A DNA stretch of 64,000 bases. Source: Rhexocercosporidium sp. MPI-PUGE-AT-0058 (lineage: Eukaryota; Ascomycota; Leotiomycetes; Helotiales). The translations under genes and the position numbers were made by a program. Every line of letters begins with the position of its first letter. The stretch's first letter is position 1. The stretch lies in NCBI GenBank assembly GCA_020746875.1, contig JAGTJL010000018.1:806001-870000 (forward strand). The letters run 5' to 3'. Positions 46,201 to 58,549 of this stretch are shown piece after piece. The notes under the pieces are model-generated. The model was not told the DNA's origin, did no database searches, and saw nothing but the letters and a program-made list of their open reading frames with translations.

Positions 46201-47630
46201 CGTTTAAGTATTTTATTAAGATATTATTAATAAATCGCTAAAAAGTCGCCGGGCTATTTATAAAACTAAAAGGAAGGACTTTATATTTATACGTATTATA
46301 TTAAGTGCGGAAGATTATATAATCTTTGCTTTTAGGGGATATATAAATACAGTAGAAGGCTTATTAAATATTAAGCTTTATAAAGACTTTTACTTTATAA
46401 ATATAAGTTATTATCTTATTAATTAAAGGAATTAAGTACGGATTCTTTTTTAATAAGACATTTAGTTTTCGGTAGTTAATATAAAGCCGGAGATTGCCGT
46501 CGGCCTTTTTGGCGAAGAGAATAGGGGCCGCATATAATATACTAAAAAGCTTAATAAAACCTTTATATAAGTTATTAATAATATACCGCTTAATCTTTAA
46601 TAATTATTCTTTAATTATACGCTGAAAAGGTTTAAAAAATAAATCGTTTTTTTTAATAAACTCAATTTAGTAGTTTACGCCTTAGCGGTACGCGAGTAAC
46701 TCGTTAAAGGCTCGCCGGGAAAAGAGAAGAGTATACTCTTAATACTCTGCCGGGAGCTTTTTACTTATTAATTTATTATTTTATACGTATTTAACCTTTA
46801 AGGCTTCTTTCGAGGTTAAGTCTTCATTTATTAATATAAGTTCGACACTTAATTAATTTAAAGCTTTTCGTCGGCGGCGAATCAGCTCTTAATCGATTTT
46901 ATATACCGATATTATAAAGGTTTTTATTTTATTTTTTTTAGTTTTTTTAAATCAGAAGTACGTCGTAAATATTATCGTTATTAATATTAAGAAGATCTCC
47001 GTAATAAGCGCCTTAAGCTAGTACTTTGCCGGAGGGGCTTTACGGGCTTTTTTATTTTTAAATAATAATCTTAAATTACGGGATATCGACGGGTTTAATT
47101 AATCTTTTATAATACGTAAACGCTCCTTAACCTCTTTAGTAAAGCTTGAAAGTCGAGTCGGCGAGACGTTAATTATAAGTCGTTTAAAGACTTTAGACTT
47201 AAAGGAATTATCGAATGCCGTAATCTTAACTTACTTTCGGCGATAATTATTTAAGTTTAAGAAAGCGTCCTTTTATTTTATATTAAGTTAATAAGACTTA
47301 ACGATTAGCTTGTCGAAACGGTTAATATCGACGAAGACTCGCTAGTTAAAGTACGGCTATACGGATATGTTTAACGGCTATTTTAACCGGTTTTAGTTCT
47401 TAATATACGATTACTTTAAATTATAATACTTAAGGAATTTCTAATTAATTAAGACGTCAGTGTTTTCTAAGTCAATTATTAAGAAAAGGAAGTTAATTCG
47501 CCGGCGGTCGATAGTTAAAATAAGTAAAATAGCCGTATTAATTAACTTACCTTTCTTATTATTATAATTAATTAAGACAATTAATTAAGGGAGTATTATA
47601 AAAGAAATATTAAATTATTTAACGAATCGG

Positions 47631-47832
47631 TGTCAGGAGTGGAATCTAGTATGAGGAGGATCGGGGGTTGTACGGAAGGTTTGCAAGCTTAGCACGGATC
47701 ACGTATTAATATCTTTATTTATTTACTTCGGAGGGGAGTAGAAAGGATTTAAAAAGCTAGAGATTAGTTTAAATTATAATTAATATATCCTAAACGTTTC
47801 GAATAATAATTCCTTATTATTTGAACCTTATA
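47631..47832 (+). repeat. 5' LTR of the nested Gypsy element
   Basis: Starts TGTCAGGAGTGGAATC and ends in CTTATA, where the original CA terminus has become TA. It retains many G and C positions that are A and T in the 3' LTR. Confidence 0.9.
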
Positions 47833-50800
47833 TTCTGATTTCTTTACTTATACGAAGATAGTTCGTTACTTATTCAAAGCCTTCACGAAATAATTACGAT
47901 AGCTGGAAATAAGAAAAAGATAGCTTTAGCGGTAAAAGGGATATTACGATCACCTTTACCTTACTCTATCGATCAACTATCGAACACCTTTCGAAATGAC
48001 TTTAAAGATAGTTCGCCTACGCGTAGCGAATAATTCCAGCGCTCTAACAGAGGTTTAAAGGATCTTATAAATAACGACGAAAGGGGCTCGGATGCCGAAG
48101 TAGCTATCGAGGCTAAGCGACGGCGAATTTTAAAGATTTAAATATAAATTAAAAGGAAAAAGAAGAAGAAAGCAATTCGGAACCGAATCGAAGAGCTGGA
48201 AGAAGTAATGCGAGAGCGAGAGGATTTAAAGAGAGAATTAGCGGATATACTGCGAAAAGAATAAGAAGAAAAAAAAAATAAAGAATATATAAATAAAAGA
48301 AAGCGTCGACGCGCGAATATAACCGAAGACCGCTATTATAACGAACCCACGGGACTTCCTCGAAATGACTTCGATATGCGCCTGATATCGTATCGACGAA
48401 TTCTAAAAATACGAGAGCTTCCGATATATAAGGGTAAAAGCGCTGAAGAGGCTCAGTCTTTTATCCGAAGTATTAAACAAAAGTTCCGTTAAGATAAAAA
48501 GATAATATATATTATAAATAAAAATAAAATTAATAAATACGTTTTTGTTTTTAATAAGAAGATAAAACGGAAATAGACCGGGTTCGAATCGAAAGCTGAG
48601 ATAAACTTACTTACTTAAGAAGAATTTAAATAATAAATGCTAAACTTAATTATAAACCCTGGAAATCGAGAGCTTGCGATGCTTAATCGGTATAAGAACG
48701 CTTAATAACGCGAGAACGAGTCGGTAAATGATTTCGTATCTTTTCTTAATAACTTAAAATAATAACTGAAAATCGAAAACGATACGATAAAACGACGGAT
48801 CTTTTACGCTAAATTAAAGCCTGAATTAAGGAAAGAAATTACTAAATTCAGTATTATTAAAATTATTAGAACTTACAAAGAGCTAATATTTCTAGCTCGT
48901 CGCATTAAAAATACTAATAAGATAAATAATTAGAATAAACCCCGAAAGGATACTAATAAGGCTTCGAAGAAAGATAACGATCGCCCTCGTAATAATAAAT
49001 CTTTTTATATTTTTTTTTTAAATTCAGACCGAAAGCGAAACGAGTTTAGTAATACGAATCAGACCCTTATCGGTATTAAGTCGGAGACAGAAGGATCGAA
49101 TAATAAGGAGTATTATTATTGCAAAAAGCCAAGCTATTTAATAATAAAATATCCGAAAGTTATATATTATAATTATTAAAAGAAAAAATATATTTCTCTA
49201 GATTATATAAAGTTACGACGGACGGAAAACAGGCCAGCTCGATCTTAATCTTTTTATTATTAATAAGATTAGGCGAGGAAAAAGAACGATAAAAGATTAT
49301 AATATCGGTGGAAATTCGGACTTAAAACGGAAAAGTGCGGATCGAACGAGCACTTTTCGATAGTAATGCCGAAAGCAATTATATTTCTTAAGCGCTTGTA
49401 ATCGAATGCAAATAAAAGCTTATAATTAATTAAATTAATTTAGTTATAATTAAAAGAAGAGAAGTTATTATTTACGGAATTTATTCTTTATAATTATATA
49501 TTACTAATAGCGAAGGCATTACAAAAGGATATCGGCAGTCGTATATCGCCTGCGATTTTAAGATTCTAAAAATTATTTTCATCTTAGGATTTCCTTAACT
49601 TAAGGAAGTTAACTTTATTATTAGCTTTCGATTGAAAACCTAGCGGTTTCCTTTTAAAAGGAATTAAATTAACGTTATTTTTATTAAGAAATTTGCGAAG
49701 AAAACTCGAAAGGATTAAATATATTACGTCGTACTTAACGCTAAGACTATCGAAGGTGCCGAGTTGCCTCCGAAATATATCGATTACTAAAAGATCTTTA
49801 GTGAAATAGGTGCTGAAACGCTACTTAAATACTATTCGATGGAGCATCGAATCGACCTCGAACCTAGCAAGGAACTATTATAAGGACTTATTTACTTACT
49901 CTCCGAATTAAAGCTAATAATGCTCCGAGAATACCTCGAAGCGAGTTTAGAAAAAAGTTAGATCTAAAAGTCTATTAGTTTTATAAAAGCGCTTATTCTA
50001 TTTATATTTAAGAAAGGCAGAGGATTACGATTATATATCGATTATAAAAGACTTAATATTATTACGGTAAAGAATCGGACCTTTTTATCCTTAATTAATA
50101 AAACCCTTGATCGATTAAGACGCGCTAAAGTATTTATAAAACTAAACCTAAAAGATGCGTATCACCGGCTCCGAATCAAGTAAGGCGACGAATAGAAAAC
50201 GGCATTTCGGACTTAATATAAATACTTTAAGTATTACGTGCTTCTTTTTAGACTTTCGAATACTCTAACGATATTTCAAGCTTATATTAATTAAGCTTTA
50301 ATTAAGCTAATAAACGTCACTTATATAATTTACTTAAATAATATCCTTATCTTCTTTAAGAGCATCGAAGATTATATAGAAGCTATTCGGGAGGTCCTCG
50401 AAAGGCTTCGCATTCATAATTTTTACGCTAATTTCAAGAAATGCGTATTCGATACTAATATTATAAAGTTTTTAAAGTTCGTAATAAGCCCGACAGGTAT
50501 TCGAATAAACTCTTCCCGAGTCGAGAGTATCTAGAAGTAGCTTTTATTTAAGTTATAATAAGATATATAAATATTCTTAAAGTTTATTAACTTTTACTGC
50601 TATTTTATTTATAATTATATAAAAGTTACTTAATTTATTATTAATTTATTAAAAGAAATATAAAAAGAAAAGAAAATAAAACTATTTCGATTCTCTCGCG
50701 CAGCTATTATAGCGTTCTTAATTTTACGGGAGAAATTCTCTTAAGCTCCGATCCTTTACTATTTCGACCCTTAATTAAAGATTCGAGTAGAAATAAATGC

Positions 50801-53800
50801 TTCGAAATTCGCTATTAATAGAATTTTATCTTAATTATTCGGTAATAATACGAAGGCTCGATAGTATCTTATTGCATTTTATTCGAAGAAGCTCTCTCTT
50901 ATTAAGCAACAGTATAAAATTTATAACAAAAAGCTAATAATAATAGTACATACATTTAAGTAATAAAATTAATACTTCCGAGGCGCTTCTAATATTATTA
51001 CAATCCGAATAAATTATTATAATTTTAAATACTTTATAACAAAACAGAAGCTTATCGGACGGCAAGCGAAATAAGCTAATAAACTAATTAAATTCGATTT
51101 TATTATTAAATATCAGACTAAAGCTATAAATCCTACTAATAAGCCTTCGCGAAGACCTGACTTTAAAGACTCGGAACTTAATCGGAATAAAAACGAAAAA
51201 GAGAAGTAATTACCGATATTATATCAGAAGCTACGCTTAATTATAATATTATAAAAAAAAAGCTTTTATTAATAGCATTTCTAAAATCGGGATTTAAATA
51301 ATCTCGTATTAATAAATTATCAGAGCTAGATTAAAAATCGTTTATAAAAGATTTATAAAGCAGCGAAAAGTAATCGGAAAAGGTACGAGAGACCTCTAAC
51401 AGGTCTATTATTAATATTATTAATTATAAATAATATATATTACGGTAAGTAATAGTTATATTATTATAAACCGAAATAATAAGTAATAAACTTTTGAAAC
51501 TGATTTAAAATATAATTTTTAATTTATAAAAAGCAAATCTTTTTATAATAAATAAAACGTACGAATCGATTCCGAAAAGACGTCGAACTAAGTCCGAAAG
51601 ATATTAGAAAATATGCGAAAATAAACTATTACGATATTATAATAAAACTTATATGCCACTTAAGAAGTCATTTCGGAATAAGATTTTAAGTATTAATCAT
51701 AATAATATCGTAATAAAATACTTCGGATTCCGAAGAACCTTCGAATTGCTTTCGAGGAAATACTTTTGGCAAAGATTACGTATAAACGTTAAAAAATATA
51801 TAAACACTTACGTAAAATATTAAAGAAGAAAACTAAAAAAACACCGACCTTACGGCGAGTTAATCTTATTCTTTATTCTTTTAAAACCTTAAGAAAAGAT
51901 AATTATAAATTTTATTATAAATTTACCGCCGAATAAAAAAGTAAGTCGAGTATACGATTTTATTTTCGTAATCGTCGATTAATTTACGAAATTAATTCGG
52001 TATATCTCCGTAACGAAAACGATTACTGCACCTAAGCTAGCCGAGCTTTTTATATAATATATATATAAGAACTTTAAATGCCTTAAAGGTATTATTACTA
52101 ATAAAAGCTTTATCTTTATAAGTAAATTCTGGTTTTTAATAATATTCTACTTTCAGGTTCGACGCCGACTTAGCACCGTATTTTATCCGCAAATTAATAA
52201 GCAAATTAAATAATAAAACTAAGTCTTGGAATTCTATTTAAAAATATATTATAATTACTGCTAAAATAATTAAGCTTTTAAGCTAGCTTTAGCGGAATTC
52301 ATATATAATAATTCGGTATATATATTTACTAATTCGATACCTTTTCGGATATTATACGGGTTTAACCCGGAGCTTAGTTCGAACGTCGAAGACGACGTTT
52401 AAGAAGAAAAGGCATTTACTATAATTAAAAGAGTAAGACTTTTATAATAAGAAAGAGAAGTACTTACGGAGAAGCTTCGAATTGCTTCCGAATCTTATAA
52501 GAAGTTTTATAATATTAAATATAAAAAGATTAAGTTTCAAGTCGAAGATATAATTTTACTAGTTACGAAGCACCTTCGATAATTAAAGCCTTCTCGAAAG
52601 CTTATTAATAAATTTCTAAAGCCTTTTAAAATTAAGAAAGTTATTTATAATTATAATTAAGTATATTAGCTCGAACTGCCTCCGACTTACCGCATTTATA
52701 ATACTTTTTATATATTACTTTTAAAACCGTAGCAAAAACAAAAGGGAGTCGAAGCCAGACCGGAAGCAATTTAAATATAAAAATAAAAAAAGTTCGAAGT
52801 TAAGTCTATTTAAGCTTATAAGAATACGAGGCGAGGCCGCTTATATTTAATCCGTTAAAAGAGTTACTTTATTATAAATAATACTTAAGAGCTTATAAGT
52901 TATCTTATATACGTTAAAGATACGTTATAAGAATACTTAAGAAATATATTAAAAGAAAAGAAATCGGAATTATAATAGAAATTATAAAAATAAAAAAATC
53001 AAGAGTAAAAGTCTTTATTTAAGCCCCGAAAGGCGCCGGAAGCAAAACAAAAGAAGCCCGAAAGCATAAACCGTAATATAATAAAAGCCTGAAGGCGCTA
53101 TTTATAGCTCGAGGCTGCTCTCGCTAAGAGAGAGGAAGCGGCGGGCCCGAAAGTCCTCCTCCATATCCTCGTCCTTATCTTTATTCTTATCCTCATCCTT
53201 ATCCTTCTCCTTCTTAACCTCGCCCTCGAGGGCTTATCGAAGTCAGTACGGAAGAAATATAAAAGTATATTAATACTTATAAAGATACGACGTAATAACT
53301 CTCGAAGGAAAGCGTTAGTCTCGTTTTGCGCAGCGAAAAGCTGGCGAAAGAAGGCATTAATAATAATAGCAGCGGCAGAAGCAGTAATAGCAGCGGCGAT
53401 AAGACAAGAGATAACGGAAGCAGGACGGAAAAAAGACGAGGCGTTACCGCTAATAGACCGGGCGGCCCGAGCAAATTAATCTACCGCGGCTATTACGGTA
53501 ATAGTTAAGTCCCGAACCTCGTCAGCCGAAGCAAAACCGGAAGCGAAGTTATTTTAAGCCGCAAGCAATTCTAAGGCAAAGTCGTATGCTTCCTCGGGGA
53601 GCTATCGGAGTTAATACAAATACTCTAATATTTATTAAAAACGAAGGGACATCGGAGTACTTACGGCGATACACCGGGACTTCTGATCGCGGCAGCAATT
53701 ACACTTAATGCTATTAGCCTTCGAAAAGGCACAGACGTAGTTTATTACGCTATTAGCGAAGTAGCGGGCGCAGCGGCAGCAAATCGAAGCTATAACGAAG

Positions 53801-54171
53801 GCAAGTCGAATATATAATTTAATATAATATAATATAATATAACGGGAGAGAGACGGAAAGATAACGAAACCAGATCGGAGAGGAGAATAATAATATTAAT
53901 TAAAAGTTAGATTTATTTAAGAGTTAAAATATAAATAACTTATAACAGAACTCGCTATACCGCCTAATTACGCGAACTACTACTAATCTAGACCCGTTTA
54001 TATTCCGATTTAAGTCCGTAATATTATTATTTACTCTACGAGTAAACTACTTTTATTCCAAGGAATCGAGTCCGACTTAAGTCCGTATGTATTTCGATTT
54101 ACGTCTGCTATATTATAATCACCGTTATATTACCTCGTATTTTAAAGATAAGATTCTAAGAAAAGAAGTAA

Positions 54172-54373
54172 TATTAGAAGTAAAATCTAATATAAAGAAA
54201 ATCAGGGATTATACGGAAAGTTTATAAGCTTAATACGGATCACGTATTAATATCTTTATTTATTTATTTCGGAGGGGAGTAAAGAGGATTTAAAAGGCTA
54301 GAGATTAGTCTAAATTATAACTAATATACCCTGAACGTTTCGAATAGTAATTCCCTATTATTTGAACCTTACA
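54172..54373 (+). repeat. 3' LTR of the nested Gypsy element
   Basis: Starts TATTAGAAGTAAAATC, which is the 5' LTR start with G-to-A and C-to-T changes only, and ends in CTTACA. It has the same 202-bp length as its partner, with no indel. Confidence 0.9.
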
Positions 54374-56227
54374 ATCGGTATACGAGGGAGGTTTTAATTA
54401 TACTGAAAATATTTACTTTATTATTAATATATATAAGTGTTTTAATAAAAAATTCATTCCTTTTTAATTTAATATTAATTAAAAATTATTATTTTTTAAT
54501 AAGAGCACGAAAATTAAATATTAAGTCTTTTTATAAATTATGGCTTACGCCGAGGTGTAAGTCTTTATTATAATTTAAGAGTTTTTTAATAACTTATTAA
54601 TCTTTAGGTTTTCGCCGACGATTAACTTAGAAATTAACTTATTTAAGACTTAGTCTCTTCGGCGCTTAAAGCAGTCGCTAGCCTAGTGGCCAGTCTTATT
54701 ATAATAAAAGCAAGTATTAAAGGAGACGTCTTTAAGAGTAAGAGGCGATATAAAAGACTTAAAACGGTAAAAGAACGGAGTCGAGAATAGCGAGCGCGGG
54801 CGAACCTTTAGTAATAGTTTATAAGTTAGTATTAAAGGTCTTTATATTATTATAACCGGCGTAAAAGAGGTTATACGCTAGCCTTCCTTTTTAAGAATAT
54901 CGCGCGCGTCGTAGCCGTTAAAAGTAACGTTAGCTTAAGCTTTACGAGTCGTTATAGTCTTTTTTAATATAATATTACGGGATTCCCGGTTTATAATAAT
55001 TAAAAATTCGTTAAAGGCTATATAATTTCCGTTTATTTTATATTTTTTTATATAAATTATACGCTTAAGGGCCAGAAAGACTTTTTTATATACGTCTTTA
55101 AATTAGCAGGAGTAAGTAATTTTATTAATAATAGTATAAGAGGTAAATTTAATTCAGAAGTCGTTATAAGTTATATTACTTATTAATAGCTAGTTATATA
55201 TTTTCTTAATAGCTTAGACTTAATTATAATTAAAGAATCGTTAGTTTAAGGCCGTTAAAACGTCGGCAGAAGTCTCGAAAGTATTAGTAAATTCGGGGTT
55301 TATATATTAAAAGATAATAGTTTTTATTTTACTAGCGGTATATTAAAAGTAAGCCTTAACTTATAATATTTTATTCTTAAAGTTACTTAAGTATTCTTTT
55401 ATAAATAGTTTTATTTTTATTTTTTAAATATTATATTTAATATCGCCCTTATAATTACTAAAAGGGATACAAGGGTACTTAACTTTAAAGGGCTCTATAA
55501 CTTAAATTAAATTATTTAACTTTAATAAGTAATAATCGATAATCGGCTAGAGGTCCGCTGTAAAAACACGTACCGATTAATTGCTTTAAGGGGAGGGAGT
55601 GCGAGTCTTTTAATAAGGGTTATTAAGAGTATATTAATCGAAGGCTTGCTTAATAGCGGCAATAATAATAAAGCTAACGGAAATCTCGATTAATTAATTT
55701 ACTTTTACTTATTAAGCGGGGGTAAGGCCCTTTATAATAGCGGTAGGCTTTAGTAAGGCGTCGAAGTAGTTTTAAGGTTTATCCTTCGAGTCGGAATCGG
55801 GTTCTTCGAAGTTATCGGGTTCCTTTATAAAAGTCTCGACCGAAGGGATAAGGGTATCGGTGAAGCCTAGCCGTAAGGGGGCGCTTTTTTTTTTAAAGCT
55901 TTGCCGACGGAGGGGAGAAGTCGGAAGGAATAATAACACAAGGTAAAGAAGTATTTAAGGTTGTTAATCGATTTGTTAATTAAATATAAGTCGAAGTCGA
56001 AGTTCGAAGTCGAATAACGCGCGTTAAGTTGTATAAGGCAAGTTAACAGTAAGAGGTTTTCTAGCTTTCTTTAAGGTAATTTACTATTAATAGAGAGGTA
56101 CTTATCTGTCGAATAAGCTAAAGTATTAAGGTCCGTTATTAACTTATTATAAGGGCAGGGAGACGTGACGCGTAAGACTTAATGAAATATAACGTTTTAT
56201 AGCGAAGGGGTTATTAGTCTTTTCTTA

Positions 56228-56482
56228 TATTACGGCTAGTTAGAGGTTAATATAATATAAGAAATAGCTTTATATTTAGGCCTAAAGCTACGCTTAAAAT
56301 TAAAAAGAAAAGATAAAAAGAAAAGGAGAGCTTTTTATAAGAGGGAGCTTTAATATAAATACACAAAGGGTCCCCCTAGCCTTTCCTGATTAGGCCTAGC
56401 GCCATAGTTGCCATGCCAAGGCAATGCTACGAGCGATGCCGAGCTCGCTCGGTTAGAATACGAGGCTCAGGGAATCGTAACA
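56228..56482 (-). repeat. 5' LTR of the outer Gypsy element
   Basis: Partner of 42992-43246. In plus coordinates it starts TATTACGGCTAGTTAGAGG and ends GGGAATCGTAACA. The right part keeps more G and C than the left partner, so the two LTRs were mutated independently. Confidence 0.92.
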
Positions 56483-57378
56483 TTATCTATTACCTATAGT
56501 TACACCCGCTTAATTTCATCGTCCTGCTATACAACGTAGTACTTGTCTACTTATAAGTATAATAATCCTACTCATAAAGTTACCGTGATTACATCCTCGA
56601 CCATAACGAGTAAAGTGCCTGATTTTAAGCGTCCCGTCTTGTCAATCACTTATTCTAAGTATTCCTGCTTGCCCTAAATATATGACAGCGCAGCATACGG
56701 TTGGCCCAGTGGCAATGGGATAATATGGCGTGTTTCACAGTCGATGACCCGAAACTTTAAAATATTCTTTAATCGTTTATATAAATAAGGGGCCATATTA
56801 TAATCACAGTTAATATAATTAATATTATAATATTAAACCCAATCACAGACTAGAGTATCACTTATTTTATCCACGTCGACATGCCGGCCATTAACCGCTA
56901 ATCTTACCGCCGAACTTTTATTAAGCATATTACAAATATAGTCGGGATTTTCCTATTAAATAATATTTTATACCCGGCTATCTACGACGTCCTTTTCTAG
57001 AAACACCCCAAGAACAATATTATTAATAATATCTAAGTCTTAAATTAGGTTTTTTATATACTTATTAAATAAAGTGAGAGCCAGGATAGCGTATAAATAA
57101 TATCCAAAGTCCTTATTTATATACGGCAGGAATTCAAGACTATAAGGATAAGGAGTTTTAACTAACGCAAAGAGCCGACATAATAAGCATGTCGACGTAT
57201 CCCAGCTTCCTGTGTTTCGCCTTAAGTGCGCTACGAGAATGCCTTCTTCTAGAATAGTTTATCCATTAAAGATTTTGCCAAAATCGATACGTGCGCATTT
57301 TCCACAGAGGGCATCTATGGTAAGTTTCGCGGTTTGCTCCCTGTAGATGTTAGACTTGCTCCTCGCTCCGCTCTCCAG
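56483..57378 (-). pseudogene. HET-domain gene, 5' part, truncated at the breakpoint
   Basis: From 57378 the minus strand reads REQTAKLTIDALCGKCARID and FGKIF, the Cys-rich start common to HET proteins. AHLRRNTGSWDTSTCLLCRL, then FRVIDCETRHIIPLPLGQPY and AALSYIQGKQEYLE (HET block 1, Trp of the YVWG box altered) follow, then TVTLQVG-type and YLQVDKYYVVQQDDEIKR blocks (RIP stops omitted) up to the Gypsy insertion at 56483. No start Met is found before the block ends at the pogo junction, so the first residues were probably lost when the block was inserted. Stops are TAA/TAG of RIP type. Confidence 0.85.
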
Positions 57379-57382
57379 GCCG

Positions 57383-57959
57383 CGTATCTCTGGCGAAACC
57401 CTTAATGAGCCCGTTATTATTAGAAAATAGTAATAAATCGACAGCCCCAGCTCTCTAAGAGTCTCAGAGAGTAGCAATATCACCTCCCGAGCCTTCTAGC
57501 ACTTCCATTTAGTTATAGACTCCTAAAGCTGCGAAAGATCTTTGTTTATAAATACGCACTTTAGTAAGCGAATCACATGATTAGCATCCGACGCAGCGTT
57601 TACTCTTTAGGAAGATTATGAAAGGATTTAATGAAAAGGATTACGAATTAGGGAAGGCAAATATGAGAATTAGAGAGTTGAAAGAGCGATTAGAGCAGTT
57701 GAAGCTAAGGAAAAGGAGGAAAGTCTAAACTAGCCTAAATTCTAAGTTTGCGATAACACGTGCTATTCAAGCGGCTTAAATTGCGGCTGGGGATCGTCAA
57801 ATTACATTTATAAAACCAGAATTAGAAGGAGATTCTGACTCTATAAAATCTTGTATAAAAGTTGACGTAGAATAGAATTATTAAGTGTTGAATAGAGAGT
57901 GCTAATATTACGTGAGGTGGGCGGAATGGGGGGGTGGGCGGAATGGTGGGGTGGGACGT
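57383..57959 (+). pseudogene. pogo/Fot1 transposase, 3' part with right inverted repeat
   Basis: The frame continues the family sequence after GLWP: SLAKPLMSPLLLENSN at about 57.39-57.44 kb, TPKAAKDL, IRTLVSESHD and RLLFRKIMKGFNEKDYELGK. The coiled-coil tail RIRELKERLEQLKLRKRRKV is then followed by stops, mostly CAA or CAG to TAA or TAG. It ends with the right terminal inverted repeat, GGTGGGGTGGGACGT, at 57959. Confidence 0.9.
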
Positions 57960-57961
57960 TA

Positions 57962-58549
57962 AGTGACTTTTAGCGTGGCACAGACCAGTTTGCAAAGGAA
58001 CGCCAAAATATCCTCACTGAAGCTCCTGGTAGCTCCCTACTAGGACAGTCTGCCTAGGAATATGTCAAATTCCTAAGAAAATGTAATGTCCGTGCACGCG
58101 TGAATCACGCGTAGTGTTCGTACGGAATCTGTCAAATTCCTCCAATTTTCGGTAGTATGTCTGTAGCTTTCTTTACTATTGGCCTTTGTACAATTCCATG
58201 CTCCCCGGCCTCAAATAATTAGACCATCGTTTCACCCACCATTCTCGTCAACTATGAGAGTACGCGATGAAGAGGAAGAGCGTCGCCTTACCCTCGTAGA
58301 TTTAGTGCTTGACATTGAAGAACCTGCGTTGCTGACAAAACTCATTCGACCTCTCGAGCACCCCGATCCAGCTGCGCTCCCTCTTCGCCTCGATGACTCT
58401 CAACCGCATCAACATTTAAAAGATTACAACGGACGTGTCTGCCGCTGCTGCGATTATTGAACTATTAGTCTTGACCTGATGATGCGACATGCTGGCCAAC
58501 ATATAGCAGCTCGATCTGCGGTTGACGACCTCTGCTACGATGTCCTTCT
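57962..58549. other. Right flank of the pogo insertion, no gene supported
   Basis: Normal composition returns immediately after the TA. An open frame at 58179-58460 (93 codons, acidic, no known domain) is unsupported. Confidence 0.4.

Larger units (their letters stand above)
47631..54373 (+). mobile_element. Second Ty3/Gypsy retrotransposon nested in the first
   Basis: 202-bp LTRs lie at 47631-47832 and 54172-54373, with a perfect 5-bp duplication ATCGG at 47626-47630 and 54374-54378. A purine tract (AAGAAAAGAAG) precedes the 3' LTR. Plus-strand gag (about 48.1-49.2 kb) ends with a decayed zinc knuckle, YYYCKKPSYLIIKYP. RT at about 49.98-50.5 kb shows YIDYKRLNIITVKN, LKDAYHRLRIK and IIYLNNILIFF, followed by RNase H (EINASKFAINRIL) and integrase to about 52.4 kb. 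A GC-richer stretch at 53.0-53.8 kb before the LTR is non-coding in any clear frame. Length is 6743 bp. It is RIPed throughout. Confidence 0.92.
42992..56482 (-). mobile_element. Ty3/Gypsy retrotransposon inserted in the HET gene
   Basis: 255-bp LTRs lie at 42992-43246 and 56228-56482, in TG...CA form on the minus strand, with a 5-bp duplication TTGTC (42987-42991) and TTATC (56483-56487; one G-to-A). A purine tract (GGGAGAGGGAGG on the minus strand) abuts the 3' LTR at 43247. On the minus strand gag includes a zinc knuckle, CFYYNKTGH then DCFKRR, at about 54650-54710. Pol follows with INYRKLN, VFIKLNI, KVLPFSFINSPATF and ATYINNILIYLF around 45.9-46.6 kb, then integrase-region sequence down to about 43.3 kb. 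It is heavily RIPed and is interrupted between gag and pol by the element at 47631-54373. Without that insertion it is about 6.74 kb. Confidence 0.92.
25425..57961. mobile_element. Fot1/pogo element split by a 30.7-kb insertion (whole locus)
   Basis: The outer ends are matching inverted repeats (ACGTCCCACCCCACCATTCC at 25427 and its complement ending at 57959) with TA duplications at 25425-25426 and 57960-57961. The left 1257 bp carry the N-terminal and catalytic part of a pogo transposase up to GWRASGLWP. The right 577 bp carry the remainder from SLAKPLMSPLLLENSN onward. Joined, they total about 1834 bp, the length of the complete relative at 269-2092. Everything between about 26684 and 57382 is unrelated DNA. 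GGCCG occurs at both junctions (26679-26683 and 57378-57382) and may be a target duplication or a microhomology. Confidence 0.85.

Noticed and set aside
53277..53508. Leucine-rich or Asn/Ser-rich open frames on opposite strands in the nested Gypsy
   Set aside because: They are low-complexity mirror frames of a repetitive AGC/AAT stretch near the 3' LTR, with no domain.
26684..57382. A Starship element with a tyrosine-recombinase captain
   Set aside because: No DUF3435-type frame, intact or decayed, was recognised at either end, and the right end cuts a HET gene. Cargo-like gene content alone is not enough.
25427..57959. A single 32.5-kb giant transposon defined by the outer inverted repeats
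   Set aside because: The cargo lies inside the transposase reading frame, and the two halves add up to a standard 1.83-kb pogo element. Insertion into a small transposon is the simpler reading.
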